Counted from the first letter of the stretch, positions 1 through 7,209 are shown. The stretch is 14,030 bases of DNA from Methylococcaceae bacterium (GCA_947506075.1 CANNNN010000021.1:1-14030); one strand, 5' to 3'. Translations and numbers: made by a program. Notes: generated by a model from the sequence alone, not told the origin.

Positions 1-2
1 AT

Positions 3-980
3 AAATTTGGTTTACTGGTGCTTGATGAATTGGGCACGTGGTTTAATTCTCGTAAATGGCAGGATAAAGGCCGTTTAGACGTAATTGATTGGTTTCTTCA
101 TGCGCGTAAAAAGCATTGGGATATTTTTTTTATAGTTCAAAATATCAATTCGCTAGACGATCAGTTGGTTTCCGCGCTTTGTGAGCATTTAGTTATTTGT
201 AAACGTACTGATAGGCTTTCAATCCCCATCATCGGCGGTGTTTTAAAAGCAGTTGGTTTCACCAAGGTGTTACCCAAGATTCACGTTGCAAAAGTGCATT
301 ACGGACAAACGCCTTCGGCTATGGTTGTTGATCGTTGGTGGTATCGTGGTAAGGATTTGTACGGGGCCTACAATACCGACCAAATTTTTCAGGATGCGCA
401 ATTCAAAACTGTGGGGAAGGAAGAGTTGCGTTTATCCGATTCGGTTCATTCTGTCATGCCGTCTTATTACCATAATAAAGTCGCGTTAATTGATAACCTT
501 CAGAAAAAAATCAAACTTTTGAGGTCAGATTTAACGGTTCCGCCGCCTCCGGTGGGGGTGCCGTTAAAGATGGCTTCTCTAGTTGGCTTTGCATTTATCG
601 TTTGCTTAATTTCGTACCGAACTTATGCAAAATTTACGGAATACCATGCTGCCCCGGCTCAGATAACATCACAAATTCAATCAAACGTTAAGACGGACGA
701 CCCTTTAACCGTTTCGCCGCCTGTTGTGCCTCCTGTGCTTGTTGAAGCGCCGCCGCTTGATATTATCGAGCGTCTTACCAAAGATGCTATTATCACCGCC
801 TCGTCTTACTTTGTGGCGGATAGCCAGATTAACGCTGTATTGCATCTGGTGCGGGGTGAGGATGACCAGGTTATTACCTTGGCCGATGCACGGGCGGTCG
901 GTTACGTTGCAACTTTTCAAGGAAATTTTGCAACAGTGACAAAAAATAATTATTCATTTTCTTTTCATCTTCCTAACTAA
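3..980 (+). CDS. zot: Zot-domain protein / filamentous phage assembly ATPase pI (5' end outside window)
   Basis: This is a partial inovirus morphogenesis protein. pI/Zot is an inner-membrane ATPase that drives extrusion of phage through the envelope. The reading frame is open from the left edge, and the first residues read KFGLLVLDELGTWFN, a Walker B strand, so the Walker A motif and true start lie upstream. The GTG at 18 is an internal valine codon, not a start. A sensor-like strand (FFIVQNI) follows, then a proline-rich linker, one transmembrane segment at about 570-625 (ASLVGFAFIVCLISY), a second proline/valine-rich linker and a periplasmic C-terminal domain of about 85 residues. That topology, cytoplasmic ATPase then single membrane span then periplasmic tail, is the family norm. 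No complete gene follows it before dif. Confidence 0.85.
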   Translation, partial: KFGLLVLDELGTWFNSRKWQDKGRLDVIDWFLHARKKHWDIFFIVQNINSLDDQLVSALCEHLVICKRTDRLSIPIIGGVLKAVGFTKVLPKIHVAKVHYGQTPSAMVVDRWWYRGKDLYGAYNTDQIFQDAQFKTVGKEELRLSDSVHSVMPSYYHNKVALIDNLQKKIKLLRSDLTVPPPPVGVPLKMASLVGFAFIVCLISYRTYAKFTEYHAAPAQITSQIQSNVKTDDPLTVSPPVVPPVLVEAPPLDIIERLTKDAIITASSYFVADSQINAVLHLVRGEDDQVITLADARAVGYVATFQGNFATVTKNNYSFSFHLPN

Positions 981-1175
981 AAGTCAATACATCATTTATC
1001 ATGCCAAATAATAACGCTACAACTCATTGAAAATAAGCGTATTTTAATAAGTCAAGCGTTATTTTCACTGCAATACATGCCGTAACATTAACATGCTTTC
1101 TCAGTTGCCGCCCGTTCAATAATAACCGCTCTATTATTGCGAATCACATAAATGCCTATTATCAGTTGACCGTCT

Positions 1176-1245
1176 GTAATACATAACAGTAATTATCGTA
1201 ATAACGTAATTACCATAATTACACTGTAATGTGTAATAGTTATGT
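1176..1245. repeat. GTAAT repeat cluster folded into a long hairpin; candidate phage origin
   Basis: GTAAT occurs six times in 62 bases (starting at 1176, 1189, 1198, 1206, 1226 and 1233), and its complement ATTAC at 1209 and 1218. The segments 1189-1202 and 1209-1222 are inverted copies with one mismatch in 14, leaving a 6-base loop (AACGTA). ACATAAC at 1181-1187 and GTTATGT at 1239-1245 close the structure as a perfect 7-bp outer stem. Repeated short motifs plus a hairpin resemble an initiator-protein binding region or a regulator operator. A role as the phage replication origin is inferred. Confidence 0.5.
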
Positions 1246-1317
1246 CAGGGTAAATAGTCGAGCGTAGCCGAGACGGTTTCTCACGCTAGCCATTGCGAAA
1301 CCATTTTCACATAGAGC

Positions 1318-1450
1318 GGCCAATGTAAGATAACGCCCAATCATTAAGCCAAGAGATCAGGTTAACGCCAAGCCTGACATCGAGTAAACCCAATAAACCG
1401 CTTTGGAACTACCAAGCAAGCAAAGCCGGAAGGCGTTAGATTGATTGGCC
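1318..1450. repeat. Forked (Y-shaped) inverted-repeat structure
   Basis: The outer stem pairs GGCCAAT (1318-1324) with ATTGGCC (1444-1450). After a small internal loop, TAACGCC (1331-1337) pairs with GGCGTTA (1432-1438). Two branches lie inside: TCAGGTT (1357-1363) with AA-CCTGA (1370-1377, G bulged), and CCGCTTTG (1398-1405) with CAAAGCCGG (1421-1429, one C bulged). A forked single-stranded fold occurs in inovirus attP(+) sites and minus-strand origins. I see no XerC-arm-like sequence in the stem, so I do not call it an attP. Confidence 0.45.
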
Positions 1451-1476
1451 GAGCGTATCTGTTACGGGTTTTGATT

Positions 1477-1499
1477 TGGAAGTTAAAAATTAACTTCCA
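1477..1499. repeat. Perfect 10-bp stem-loop, AAA loop
   Basis: TGGAAGTTAA (1477-1486) and TTAACTTCCA (1490-1499) are perfect inverted copies with a 3-base loop. No U-tract follows on either strand, so it is unlikely to be an intrinsic terminator. In a single-stranded phage genome a stable isolated hairpin in this position could be a packaging signal or part of an origin (inference). Confidence 0.45.
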
Positions 1500-1590
1500 G
1501 GCTGAAAAATTTAACGTCCAATTTCTACTTCACGTGATTTAGGATTGCTTTAGCTTTTCGATCAGACAGGGCCAACAGCAAAACGCTGTA

Positions 1591-1626
1591 TTTTAATTAA
1601 CCTGGACGCAGCGAAGGTTATTAAAA
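1591..1626. terminator. Terminator-like hairpin flanked by T and A runs
   Basis: TTTTAATTAACC (1591-1602) pairs with GGTTATTAAAA (1616-1626) with one bulged T and a 13-base loop. A second small hairpin, ACAGC/GCTGT (1575-1579 and 1585-1589), lies just before it. The AT-rich stem base, with T residues on one side and A residues on the other, would suit a weak bidirectional terminator between the phage transcript and the convergent chromosomal gene. GC content of the stem is low, so activity is uncertain. Confidence 0.3.
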
Positions 1627-1651
1627 AATAATATTTCGGAATCGTTTCAAG

Positions 1652-1679
1652 ACTTCGCATAATGTATATTATGTTAAAT
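1652..1679 (+). other. dif: dif site: XerC/XerD chromosome-dimer resolution site and phage attachment site
   Basis: The 28-bp site consists of an XerC arm ACTTCGCATAA (1652-1662), the 6-bp central region TGTATA (1663-1668) and an XerD arm TTATGTTAAAT (1669-1679). Central region and XerD arm are identical to E. coli dif. The XerC arm differs only at its outer positions, where gammaproteobacterial dif sites vary. XerCD, activated by FtsK at the division septum, resolve chromosome dimers here, and dif-type inoviruses use the same site to integrate. It ends 9 bases before the stop codon of the convergent gene at 1689. The site is complete, so it should still be functional. Confidence 0.92.
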
Positions 1680-1688
1680 TAAATATTA

Positions 1689-2750
1689 TCAGTGAAGTTG
1701 ATCTTTTGGTGTGGAAGCAAAGGGTCTGGCCAGAGGTTCTCCTACAAAAATACCTTGTCCCGGTTCCAAAACACTCTTCCAGTAAGCTTCTATCAGCGTG
1801 TTGCCGCGTAAATAATAATGCAGCACTACACCAGGATAGGAAAACTTGGCTGGATAATTACAGGGTTCGATAACGGCGCCATAACTTGCCGTCGCTCCCG
1901 CCTTTATCCAGTCAAGAATGTTCATTTGCTTGCTTCCGGACAATACGCCACCCGCCGAGGTTAAATGATCGGCGATAGCGCCCGGCAAATAGGTGTTGGT
2001 ATTAATATCAGGCACATGAATCAAGCCGGTGAAATAAAACATAACATCGGGTTTATTTTCAAGACTGTTCTGTTCCAGATAATGAACCGGCCATAGTCCT
2101 GCAAAGGCCTTTACCGCTTCGGGAAATAATATAGCCCTCGTACTTCGCGCTTGGTCGGTGGTTTTTAACAAATAAGCGGAACCTTGCGGACGGGTAAAAT
2201 CAGCCGCAACACCCCGATCGATCAACTGCTTAACGTCTTCAAAAGAGGTTCCGGCCAACGTCATCGTAGGCCGCCAATGAAAATCGGTAAAAGGCTGCTG
2301 ACTGTCTGAGGCAAAATACGGACTTTTACGGCTTTCCGTACAGACCTTCGCACAAAAAGCCTGGTCAAAGCCCGCAGCAAAGGCAGTCGTGATCGACATG
2401 CAGTCCACCCGAAACGGCTTTAGCCAGGTCAGCACAAAAGCCTGCACCTGGTTCGGTGTTTTTGCATCCACCTGCTGTTTGATGATGGCAAACTCTTTTT
2501 GTGACAAGGCATCGGAACCGTTATCAAAGCGGACATGAATGGTGTTTTCCTGAGGAATCTGCCGCTTATCTTGATAATAAGCGGCAATGCGCACACTTAA
2601 CGGATCCGCATCGTTGACAACAACGGCCAATTGCTTGGCTGTCAGTCCTGGCAACGGCCTATACATCGATGAAATTGTCGTGGCATGCAATGCGCTGTTA
2701 AAAAACGTTAACCCTAGTGTTAACAGACTAAAACCTATTCGTTTTCGCAC
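1689..2750 (-). CDS. TIGR03790-family secreted protein of unknown function
   Basis: This 353-residue protein has an N-terminal signal peptide (hydrophobic residues about 5-18, cleavage probably near ALHA-TT). The N-terminal domain (about 25-150) includes VVVNDADPLSVRIAAYYQ and IPQENTIHVRF, and the C-terminal half carries GATASYGAVIEPCNYP followed by FVGEPLARPF. These segments resemble the TIGR03790 family, sporadically distributed in environmental proteobacteria, with no established function. Four or more cysteines in the exported part could form disulfides. The start is a GTG that overlaps the TAG stop of the upstream gene by one base (TAGTG) and has no clear Shine-Dalgarno sequence, so translation probably depends on coupling to that gene. 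Its 3' end nearly abuts dif. Confidence 0.7.
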   Translation of the reverse strand: MRKRIGFSLLTLGLTFFNSALHATTISSMYRPLPGLTAKQLAVVVNDADPLSVRIAAYYQDKRQIPQENTIHVRFDNGSDALSQKEFAIIKQQVDAKTPNQVQAFVLTWLKPFRVDCMSITTAFAAGFDQAFCAKVCTESRKSPYFASDSQQPFTDFHWRPTMTLAGTSFEDVKQLIDRGVAADFTRPQGSAYLLKTTDQARSTRAILFPEAVKAFAGLWPVHYLEQNSLENKPDVMFYFTGLIHVPDINTNTYLPGAIADHLTSAGGVLSGSKQMNILDWIKAGATASYGAVIEPCNYPAKFSYPGVVLHYYLRGNTLIEAYWKSVLEPGQGIFVGEPLARPFASTPKDQLH

Positions 2751-3313
2751 TATTTTACGTGCTCTAAAGCCTGGTTGATCTCACCCAGGTCCATAGCTTC
2801 CGGATCAAATTCGTCGCCTACCCATTCCAGATACGAGTCATGCTCTTCGTGCTCTTCATCTTGCAGCGCTGCCAGAAAGTCCGCATAGCCCCACACACCG
2901 CCTACATCTTCCGGAGGACAAGCCCGTTTTCCTTTGATGCATTGAGGATATTTATCGCCCGGAACCGGTGAAATTATTTTTTCCACTAATATTTCGTGCC
3001 TCCAGCTGTCGCCAAAATCGTATTCGTAGACGAACTTAGATTTAACCTCGGGAGCTATCTGCTCCAGCTTAAACTTGCGTTCATCTTCCCACTCACCATC
3101 GTCTAGTTCCTCATCGGGAAGACCATAAAATTCACCATCAATATAAAACTGATGTAAATGGCTATCCGTCCAGCCCATTGCCAGCTGGATGACTTGATTC
3201 AATTTATACAAGTTAAAGCTGCCAGGCACCAACACCCGTCGCCAAATCGGCGGCTTGGCATCCAGTAGTGTGATTTTCAATTGGTAAATAAAACCGGGGG
3301 ATTTTGTTGGCAT
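2750..3313 (-). CDS. Plasmid pRiA4b ORF-3-like family protein
   Basis: This cytoplasmic protein has 187 residues counted from the ATG at 3313. A longer frame reaches 3376, but its extra 21 residues (MSVIVILAQYYF...) read like translated promoter DNA. The ATG at 3313 has a GAAG Shine-Dalgarno-like sequence about 9 bases upstream and begins just before the family's usual opening. Family hallmarks are YQLKITLLDAKPPIWRRVLVPG at the start, LHQFYIDGEFYG, FVYEYDFGDSWRHEI and CPPEDVGGVWGYADFL. The fold is found in pRiA4b ORF-3 and IS1096 TnpR-like proteins, and its biochemical role is not established. It lies 69 bp downstream of the hydrolase gene and overlaps the next gene by one base, so the three probably form one transcription unit. 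The C-terminus is very acidic. Confidence 0.85.
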   Translation of the reverse strand: MPTKSPGFIYQLKITLLDAKPPIWRRVLVPGSFNLYKLNQVIQLAMGWTDSHLHQFYIDGEFYGLPDEELDDGEWEDERKFKLEQIAPEVKSKFVYEYDFGDSWRHEILVEKIISPVPGDKYPQCIKGKRACPPEDVGGVWGYADFLAALQDEEHEEHDSYLEWVGDEFDPEAMDLGEINQALEHVK

Positions 3314-3382
3314 AATGATTATCTTCTTTGTGAATGCTATAAAATAATATTGGGCAAGTATAACAATAACGCTCAACAGGCA

Positions 3383-6300
3383 TCAATGCCTCGTTAACCG
3401 CTGATAGTCCGATCGGGTAAGCACATAAACCGGACTGACTGAGATGGGTAGCTCTGCAACACCAGAGTCATCAAGCGCCAACTCCTGAATGTGGCCTACG
3501 ACATCGACCGATACCCAGGATTTTCCGGGGGAAAGTTGCAGTCGCCACTTGCCGACGGCCTCATCGCTGCGCCAAATCATCAAGGTGTCGCCAAAATAGG
3601 CCGCCTGGATATTGGCGTCCTTCGCAGCGAACTCTTTATACGGCAAGCCGTCAATCAGCGCGCTTGCGGTATAAAGTGCCGCCTCACCGGGCTTGTGGCC
3701 CATCGAGTAATCCCAGATCCTGCCGTAAGCCAAGTCATATTCGTGGCCGATACAGAAAGCCAACCCCAGATAATCGCTACGACTGTTGACCCAGGCGATA
3801 GTTTTTGCGACCTGCTCCGCCTGCCAGCGGCGTCCGGTCAAACCATGCATCGCCTTGGCGCCGGTCTCACCCAGCCAGAATGGCAAGCTATTCTTTTTGC
3901 CGAGACTCGCGTAAGCGGCCAGCACACCCCGTTCATCCTCATTTTCACCATTGCCGATAGGACCGCCGAAACGTGGTGCTTGCTGCGGATAGGCGTGAAT
4001 ATCCCAGGCATCCTGGTATTTATCCAGGTCCAACTGCAACACCTGCTTGAACCAATGCCCTGCCCCGTCCTTATCACCCGGCCGCACCAGGCTGCCGCCG
4101 ACATAATGGGCATCGCTACGCTGCTTGTGCGCCTGCTCATATTCCCAGTGAGCACGCTGCACCCAATGCGCCGGCTCTCTGAGTTTTTGCCACGCGGCTT
4201 CGTTACGTATATCGATCTCATTGGTCGCTTTAAAATAGCGGGTAAACGCTACTGCGGCGGCAATAAAAGCCTGACCGTCTTTAGGATTGTCATTCAACCA
4301 GTTGCTATCGCCCGATGAATCGGCGAACAACACCAAGCCCAGTTTTTTGGCATGTTCCCACTTGGCTTGATACTGCGGATCGAAGCCCGGATAGCTGCCA
4401 AAGCTTTTATAGATACCGATGCGCTCCAGCCAGGAGAAATAGCCGCCTTCCTGCATAAAGCTGTTGTCGCCGTCAGCCAGCGCGTAATAGTCGTTATTCC
4501 AGAGTTTTTTCTTATCCAGCCGCAGCTTTTGCTCGGCAACGCCCTGCACGATTGAGAAGCCATCGGCCGGATAGTGCATGATCAACTGGCCATCAGGCGT
4601 GTACAAGGATGGGTAAACAGCGTAATAGCCGGGTTCGTTAAGCTTGTCGAAGTTCACGTCGACTATACCGGGGAATACGTCCGTTATTTCGCGAAGTGCG
4701 ATCACGTTACCGCTGTAATCGACCAGACGCAAACGCAGTTTGGCCTGGAAACGCAGTAAAGGTTCAGGCAAACCGGTTTCCTCCAGAATTTTATGCCAGC
4801 GCATATCCACCCGCAGTTTCAGCGCATCTCCTGGCTGCGGCAGATTAGCCGGTGCATCGACGAAGATCAAAGGACGCAATCTGGCGGCTATCCTGTTCAG
4901 CGCAAGATCTGCCGCAGGATCGGTCAGCTGTGTCTTGATTGACCCCAGAGGTTTTCCTGCCGAATCGGTGAACAGACCGGCGAAGTAAAACCGTTGCCCC
5001 TGATCATGCTGCATCACCAACTTGACCAGCAGACTATGCCAGCCTGGCGATAAATTCAGCGTAGCAAGTTGCGGTGCTTCGGATTTATCGGACAACGCGG
5101 TTGCCACTAAGCCTTCTGTCGTCAATCCATGTAACAGGCGTTTTATAGTATTGCCGGGAGACTGAAGATTCGGGTCTACAGCGAGGTTCAATGGTTGTCC
5201 ATCCAGCCAGACTGAAGTTTTGATGCCGGATTGTTTAAGATGCACTAGTGCCTGCGTGGCCTGATCCGTATGCAAGTAAAGCTGAGCATAGCCGGTGCCG
5301 CGCGACCAGCCGTAAGCATGCTGGGTACTGGCCTCAATGTCGGTGATTCCGTTGATCCCTGTCGTCGCAGTCCGCCAGGTTTGCATTTCACCCCCCATCA
5401 TTTGCAGGCTGAGGTAGGGCTGATCAGGATTCGAACGAAGCACGGTTTCGTTATCCAATCCGAAAATAGAAAGTCCCGATAAGCCATCCTGCAAACCGCC
5501 CACCAACCAGGCTTCGGGCACGCCATTGTTAAGCGGCTTGGGTGCGTCGACCTTAACCACAGTCGGTATCGGCATCGTACCAACCTTGTCCGGATCGGCA
5601 AGAAACCGAGGCACTTCAACGTCACTCTTGGGCTCAGTCAACACGCCCAGTATGGTATAAGAGTCGTCGGTTATCAGCGCAGCAGGCAGAGTCGCAATAT
5701 TCAGGCTGCGCGCCATGTTTTCTGCTTCAGGGCCTATTAAATAAGTCGTCGACAACTTTTCATAATAGGGGCGAGCAGCATCCAGCGCCAATCCGCGAAA
5801 CAGCATTTCGCTGTTTTTGCCTGGGCCGTCGAGCACCATCAGGCGACGCTTTGCGTCAGGTACGGCTTTGGTCAGCGTCAGAAAATGATTCCGCTCACTG
5901 GCCTCTTGGGCATTCATCCAGTCGCCCAGCGGCGTTTCCTGTTGCAGCAGGAACGCATCGAAAACTTTGGCGCCGTCTGCCTTTCCTGTGTTGGTGATTT
6001 CCAGCCAGCGGTCACCCGGCAACACAGTGACCGTAGCCAGAGCTTGCAACCATTGGTATTCCCAGGGCGTACTGTTGGTCAGCGAGAACTCCGCGCGTGT
6101 CGCAAGTTCTTCGGCTTTGGCCCCGGCCTTGACTGTGAAGTTTTGCTGGACCTGAGAAACCTCGCCGCCGCTTTTGTAGCGGGCATAAAAACGGTATTGT
6201 CCTGGCGCAATCTCAGGGTTGAGTTCAAAGCGAAACGCCGCGTCCCAAGTTCCAAAACCTTGATGAAACACCTGAACTTCATCCTTTTCTGTCAACAACG

Positions 6301-7033
6301 ATTCGGTTTTGGCCCCGGTTGTGGCTGTGCCCAGTTGTACTTGCAGCGTGGTGCTTTTTTCTGCCGTTGCAAACAGAGGTGCGTTGCCTAACTCCAACAG
6401 CACCAGAGGATGGTCTGCCGTGCCACTGGCCGGTAGAGAAGACAATGGCGAAGCCAGTAAAAACGCGTCAAAGACCTTAGCATCATGCCCTGCCCCGCTA
6501 TCTCGGACCTCGATGACAGAATCGTCGGATTTAAACGTTACCTGCGAATCGGCAGCTATCCAGGCGTATTCCCAACCCTTGGGTTTGATCGGCAAGGTGG
6601 CACGAAGCTCCAGCCGGGAAGAATCAGGACCGGCCCAGATTTCAAACGTTTGCATGCAGACAGCAGGATCTCCGCCTTGTTTCCAGCGCGCCCAAAACAA
6701 ATGCGGCTTAGCTGGGAGACCAGATTTAACGTTGAATCTGAAGCTGACCTTCCAATTGCCAAAGCCGGGATGCAAGGAGCTGATTTCAGCCTTAGCGATC
6801 TGGATGGCGGTGTCTCCTTCATGACCTGCTACGTCGCCTGTAAATACATGAAGAGTCTTATCGATTTCGCCTGCAGGCGGTGGTTCACTGCCCAGTTCAA
6901 GCAGCAACACCGGTTGCTCGATTGTACCTAAGACCGGCAATTTTACCCGACTATCGGCGTTGGCTATCGACAGTCCGGACAATACCAGCAGCGCGGCCTT
7001 TAAGGTAATAAAAAATGGGATCAATGGCTTCAT
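3383..7033 (-). CDS. Large secreted multidomain protein with C-terminal clan GH-A-like glycoside hydrolase domain
   Basis: This is a 1216-residue exported protein (signal peptide about residues 1-26). Residues about 41-195 and 209-365 are a tandem duplication. Both begin PVLLLELG-like, share HPGFGNW/HQGFGTW and GWEYAW/PWEYQW, and end AKVFDAFLL, consistent with beta-sandwich carbohydrate-binding-type modules. Residues about 370-480 contain TYLIGPEAENMA and ATLPAALI, possibly a thioredoxin-like fold (weak). Further beta-rich domains follow to about 820. The C-terminal part (about 830-1150) looks like a TIM-barrel hydrolase. E939 in ATNEIDIRN fits the acid/base glutamate after asparagine of clan GH-A, and E1056 in WLGETGA fits the nucleophile, 117 residues later. 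Specific GH family and substrate are not identifiable, though an exopolysaccharide is plausible. It is transcribed divergently from the sensor operon at 7254. The start ATG has only a weak AGG upstream. Confidence 0.7.
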   Translation of the reverse strand: MKPLIPFFITLKAALLVLSGLSIANADSRVKLPVLGTIEQPVLLLELGSEPPPAGEIDKTLHVFTGDVAGHEGDTAIQIAKAEISSLHPGFGNWKVSFRFNVKSGLPAKPHLFWARWKQGGDPAVCMQTFEIWAGPDSSRLELRATLPIKPKGWEYAWIAADSQVTFKSDDSVIEVRDSGAGHDAKVFDAFLLASPLSSLPASGTADHPLVLLELGNAPLFATAEKSTTLQVQLGTATTGAKTESLLTEKDEVQVFHQGFGTWDAAFRFELNPEIAPGQYRFYARYKSGGEVSQVQQNFTVKAGAKAEELATRAEFSLTNSTPWEYQWLQALATVTVLPGDRWLEITNTGKADGAKVFDAFLLQQETPLGDWMNAQEASERNHFLTLTKAVPDAKRRLMVLDGPGKNSEMLFRGLALDAARPYYEKLSTTYLIGPEAENMARSLNIATLPAALITDDSYTILGVLTEPKSDVEVPRFLADPDKVGTMPIPTVVKVDAPKPLNNGVPEAWLVGGLQDGLSGLSIFGLDNETVLRSNPDQPYLSLQMMGGEMQTWRTATTGINGITDIEASTQHAYGWSRGTGYAQLYLHTDQATQALVHLKQSGIKTSVWLDGQPLNLAVDPNLQSPGNTIKRLLHGLTTEGLVATALSDKSEAPQLATLNLSPGWHSLLVKLVMQHDQGQRFYFAGLFTDSAGKPLGSIKTQLTDPAADLALNRIAARLRPLIFVDAPANLPQPGDALKLRVDMRWHKILEETGLPEPLLRFQAKLRLRLVDYSGNVIALREITDVFPGIVDVNFDKLNEPGYYAVYPSLYTPDGQLIMHYPADGFSIVQGVAEQKLRLDKKKLWNNDYYALADGDNSFMQEGGYFSWLERIGIYKSFGSYPGFDPQYQAKWEHAKKLGLVLFADSSGDSNWLNDNPKDGQAFIAAAVAFTRYFKATNEIDIRNEAAWQKLREPAHWVQRAHWEYEQAHKQRSDAHYVGGSLVRPGDKDGAGHWFKQVLQLDLDKYQDAWDIHAYPQQAPRFGGPIGNGENEDERGVLAAYASLGKKNSLPFWLGETGAKAMHGLTGRRWQAEQVAKTIAWVNSRSDYLGLAFCIGHEYDLAYGRIWDYSMGHKPGEAALYTASALIDGLPYKEFAAKDANIQAAYFGDTLMIWRSDEAVGKWRLQLSPGKSWVSVDVVGHIQELALDDSGVAELPISVSPVYVLTRSDYQRLTRH

Positions 7034-7105
7034 AACTTATAAAAACCTGAATGGCGGAAAAAACGGATATGTTCGCAACAGGGTGAGTGACGCGCTGTTT
7101 GTGTG

Positions 7106-7128
7106 TATAATAATGAACAAATCATTAT
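7106..7128. promoter_or_regulatory. Divergent promoter core with operator-like palindrome
   Basis: TATAAT at 7106-7111 is a perfect -10 hexamer on the plus strand, and TATTAT on the minus strand overlaps it at 7107-7112. Immediately adjoining is a perfect 7-bp inverted repeat, ATAATGA/TCATTAT with a 5-base gap, at 7110-7128. I find no strong -35 for the plus promoter, which would fit activation by a DNA-binding regulator. The site sits between the hydrolase gene and the sensor operon and could control both. Confidence 0.4.
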
Positions 7129-7129
7129 G

Positions 7130-7209
7130 ATCCACGAAAATTAAAAGTAGGCAGATCTGGAAACGTTTTTCGTGTTTCTTCGACTACACTCAGGACAAGA
7201 TTCGTGGAT
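7130..7209 (+). promoter_or_regulatory. Competing inverted repeats in the leader of the sensor operon
   Basis: ATCCACGAA (7130-7138) is a perfect 9-bp inverted copy of TTCGTGGAT (7201-7209). The overlapping ACGAAAA (7134-7140) is a perfect 7-bp inverted copy of TTTTCGT (7167-7173). The two pairings share the same left arm and cannot coexist. If transcription starts near 7118, this lies in the 5' untranslated leader. It may form alternative RNA structures, or the repeats may be regulator binding sites on DNA. Confidence 0.35.

Larger units (their letters stand above)
1..1651 (+). mobile_element. Right end of an inovirus (filamentous phage) prophage integrated at dif
   Basis: The left edge of the window lies inside a prophage. 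It contains the 3' part of a Zot/pI gene, the inovirus assembly ATPase, which in many inoviruses is the last morphogenesis gene. A 670-base gene-free, hairpin-rich stretch follows and then a complete dif site. Filamentous phages of the CTX/VGJ type integrate at dif using the host XerC and XerD recombinases and carry no integrase of their own. The prophage-dif arrangement seen here fits that. The left junction, replication protein and coat genes are outside the window. The exact phage/host boundary is inferred to be at or inside dif. Confidence 0.75.
981..1651. other. Gene-free phage intergenic region rich in hairpins
   Basis: About 670 bases between the end of the Zot gene and dif have no credible open reading frame on either strand. 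They hold at least five inverted-repeat structures, listed separately, plus an 8-bp perfect inverted repeat CAATAATA/TATTATTG at 1117-1124 and 1132-1139. There is also an AGCGT/ACGCT pair around 1260-1285, and a direct repeat of CGAGCGTA at 1259-1266 and 1450-1457 that brackets the forked structure. In filamentous phages the equivalent intergenic region carries the plus- and minus-strand origins and the packaging hairpin. Assigning those roles here is inference from position and structure. Confidence 0.6.

Noticed and set aside
18..20. GTG at 18 as the start of the Zot-like protein
   Set aside because: The frame is open to the left edge and the preceding codons complete the Walker B strand (KFGLL before VLDE), so this is an internal valine codon of a truncated gene.
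1331..1450. Integron attC-like site (AACGCC ... GGCGTTAGA)
   Set aside because: The ends faintly recall attC cores, but the left core does not fit RYYYAAC, no integrase or cassette array is visible, and the forked structure within phage DNA is a better explanation.
3314..3376. Upstream ATG at 3376 for the pRiA4b ORF-3-like protein
   Set aside because: The extra 21 residues do not belong to the family, and the ATG at 3313 has a better-placed Shine-Dalgarno-like sequence and begins at the conserved domain.
3491..4318. Long plus-strand open frame (275 codons) opposite the hydrolase gene
   Set aside because: It lies antisense within the catalytic domain of the 1216-residue gene, which has recognisable motifs. 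The antisense product shows none and reads as a shadow frame. The same holds for the plus-strand frames at 5885-6391, 6309-6824 and 6485-6931.
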